Positions 62,512 to 64,000 of a stretch of DNA of 64,000 nt are shown piece by piece; the first letter of the stretch is position 1, and every line of letters starts with the position of its first letter. The translations under genes were made by a program, and so were the position numbers. Source of the DNA: Catenulispora rubra (lineage in GTDB: Bacteria > Actinomycetota > Actinomycetes > Streptomycetales > Catenulisporaceae); assembly GCF_015356825.1 (NCBI RefSeq), contig NZ_JAACYW010000002.1, forward strand, positions 91,091 to 155,090. Reading direction: 5' to 3'. The notes below the pieces were generated by a model that worked only from the letters and a program-made list of their open reading frames with translations, ran no database searches and was not told the DNA's origin.

Positions 62512-62922
62512 GTGCGCATCGGCGAGGTAGCGGCAGCCAGCGGAGTGAGCGTGGAAACGCTCCGCTTCTACGAACGCCGGAAACTGCTCGCCCCGCCGGC
62601 CCGGCTGCCGTCCGGGTACCGGGAGTACCCCGCCGACGCCGTCCAGATCGTGCGCTTCGTCAAACACGCCAAGGAACTCGGGTTCACCCTCGACGACATC
62701 GCCGACCTGCTCGGCTTGGCCGACGGCGGCCCCGACAGCTGCGACAGCGTCCGCGACCTCGCCCAGGCCAAGATCGACGCGGTGACCGGCAAGATCTCAA
62801 GCCTGATCGCCATGCGCGATGCACTCGCTGAACTGGTCGCGACCTGTGAGCTTCCCCGCGCCGACCGGCACTGCCCCCTGCTGGGTGAGGTGGAGCCGAC
62901 AGGTGGAGCAGGCAGCCTGTGA
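62512..62922 (+). CDS. merR: MerR-family mercury-responsive regulator
   Basis: A 136-residue activator/repressor. The winged HTH is MRIGEVAAASGVSVETLRFY, ERRKLLAPPARLPSGYREYP; the dimerisation helix follows. Hg(II) ligands are present: Cys in DSCDSVRDLAQAKID at the head of the long helix, then C-x8-C in ATCELPRADRHCPLL, the same spacing as Cys117/Cys126 of Tn501 MerR. GTG at 62512 begins the protein. Divergent from merB with the overlapping MerR-type promoter between them. Confidence 0.9.
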   Translation: MRIGEVAAASGVSVETLRFYERRKLLAPPARLPSGYREYPADAVQIVRFVKHAKELGFTLDDIADLLGLADGGPDSCDSVRDLAQAKIDAVTGKISSLIAMRDALAELVATCELPRADRHCPLLGEVEPTGGAGSL

Positions 62923-63283
62923 CGCGGCGGTGACGTCTGACGCGTCAGGACGGCTCCAGCCGCCATCGGAGACGAGGCTGCGGCCCCCGACCAACCGCAG
63001 CTGACGCAGCATCATCGAGCACTACCTCTCGCACACTTGGGTAAGGCGTCGTTGGCCGAGCTGGATCACAAGGCGGACGGCGGCGACGGATAGCGAGCTT
63101 TTCCGGACCGTCCCTACTATCGCCGGCAGGGCTTTTCCCAGGTCGGCGGTGCTCGAAACGCCCGGCTCCGATCGTAATGGCGACAAGCGTTCTCTGGTGT
63201 CCCGCAGAATGGGCGTCGACGAGCGGAACCGATGCCGACCCGGAGGCGCGGCCAGGTCGTTACCCGCCGACGAATGCCAACCT
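62923..63283. other. Intergenic, no gene seen
   Basis: About 360 bases with no supportable gene. CTGACGCGTCAG at 62937-62948 is a 12-bp palindrome of unknown use. Confidence 0.4.
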
Positions 63284-63916
63284 GTGAGGGGACGCGAGGA
63301 TCGTGACCGGTGGAAGGACTTCAGGCTCGGGCGAGTCCTGTTCCTCAAGGTCCTGCTACCGATGGCGGCGGCCGGCCTGGCTGTCGGCGGGCTGGTGCTC
63401 TTCGACGCGTTCACCCTCCCCCTGGCGGCCTTGGTGCTCATCGCCGGAGCGTCCGTCGCCGGGATCGCAGCCCCGCTGCTCACCCGGCGGACCGCCCGCC
63501 GAGCCGAGACCCGCGTCCAGGCCGCCAACGTGGCCCTGTGCGACGACGTCGTGGACACCCTCGCGGCGCTGCCGGACGTGATCGCCTACGGCGCCGCCCC
63601 GGACCGGCTGACCCAGATTGGCGACGACGACGCGCGCCTGGCGCTCCTCGAACGGCGCGGCGCGCTCGCGTCCGGCCTCGGTACCGCGCTGAGCACCTTC
63701 GCTGCCGGGGCGACGACCGCGGTCCTGGCCGTGGTGGCGCTCGGCGCCGTCCACTCCGGCCGCGTGGCCGCCCCGGTGGCGGCAGCCGTGGTCCTGGCGG
63801 CGCTGGCGTTGTTCGAGACGCCGGCCGCGTTGCCCGACGCGGCGCGCGCCGCCGACCGCGGCCGCTCAGCCTGGGCGCGGCTGTGCGCGATCGCCGACGC
63901 GGCGCCGATCGTCCCG
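63284..63916 (+). pseudogene. CydC-like ABC exporter, transmembrane fragment
   Basis: The frame reads VLFLKVLLPMAAAGLAVGGL, then LTRRTARRAETRVQAANVAL, CDDVVDTLAALPDVIAYGAA and LALLERRGALASGLGTALST, followed by two more hydrophobic stretches and RAADRGRSAWARLCAIADAA. This is the middle and later part of a CydC/CydD-type membrane domain. The first helices are missing and the ATPase domain is replaced after about 63916 by unrelated sequence, so it is a truncated remnant. Confidence 0.7.
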
Positions 63917-63917
63917 G

Positions 63918-64000
63918 TACGTGGTCAGCGTCGCGGTGATCCTGTCGCTGGGCGTCACGCAGATCCTGGCGCACGGCATGACCAGCCCGCTGCGCTCGAT
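63918..64000 (+). pseudogene. Sensor histidine kinase fragment (TM2 plus HAMP start), cut by window edge
   Basis: The last 27 codons read YVVSVAVILSLGVTQILAHG then MTSPLRS, a membrane helix running into a HAMP entry (T.PLR.M) typical of sensor kinases. Its N-terminal part is missing, having been joined to the CydC remnant. Whether the rest of the kinase is intact lies beyond the window. Confidence 0.5.

Overview
This 64-kb window is high-GC actinobacterial DNA: GTG and TTG starts are frequent, genes overlap by ATGA or GTGA, and several families are typical of Actinomycetes (DUF397 proteins, a SARP/BTAD regulator, AfsR-like NB-ARC/TPR ATPases, homodimeric AceE, a C39-peptidase ABC exporter). 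I cannot name the genus. The window reads as accessory DNA: intact operons alternate with stretches of frameshifted or truncated genes and insertion-sequence debris.

Layout. 1-2259 (-) is aceE, cut by the window edge. 2.5-8.2 kb is mostly decayed DNA (GNAT, Ser/Thr kinase, sensor-kinase-like and IS5 remnants) around an ArsR pair and one membrane gene. 8.3-10.1 kb holds flavohaemoglobin hmp and an NsrR-like regulator. 10.4-19.3 kb holds remnants of a zinc-ribbon recombinase, a two-component system facing a dead ABC exporter, a Tat-secreted Asp-box protein and an ISKra4-type element with a frameshifted transposase. 19.4-24.9 kb carries a ricin-fold lectin, a predicted modification-dependent HNH endonuclease and a PH-like membrane protein. 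25.0-34.4 kb carries two NB-ARC/TPR ATPases, two DUF397 genes, two short tandem repeats, and an operon of SF1 helicase, DarT-like ADP-ribosyltransferase and ADP-ribosylglycohydrolase. 34.6-37.5 kb is an AT-richer patch with a RusA-like resolvase. 37.5-47.1 kb has sbcC-sbcD divergent from a four-gene operon with a Cas4-like nuclease and an SF1 helicase. 47.2-50.2 kb is a decayed type I Wadjet (jetA-jetB-jetC), followed by PAP2 and uppP remnants.

51.7-62.9 kb looks like a peptide natural-product cluster mixed with metal-sensing genes. One operon (-) runs ArsR, ATP-grasp-GNAT fusion, PLP decarboxylase, small membrane protein, C39-peptidase/ABC exporter and a 47-aa precursor with a GG site and a 15-residue Cys-rich core. 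A second operon encodes a B12-type radical SAM protein ending in a CCAEP tail and a DUF169 protein. A SARP activator, a CmtR-like repressor, MerB and a mercury-type MerR follow. The right edge holds a CydC-like fragment and the start of a sensor kinase.

The most promising undescribed systems are the helicase/DarT/ADP-ribosylglycohydrolase operon, the peptide cluster (whose ATP-grasp-GNAT enzyme itself ends in GG plus a 15-residue Cys-rich tail), and the Cas4-like nuclease/helicase operon. All readings come from inspection; no database search was run.
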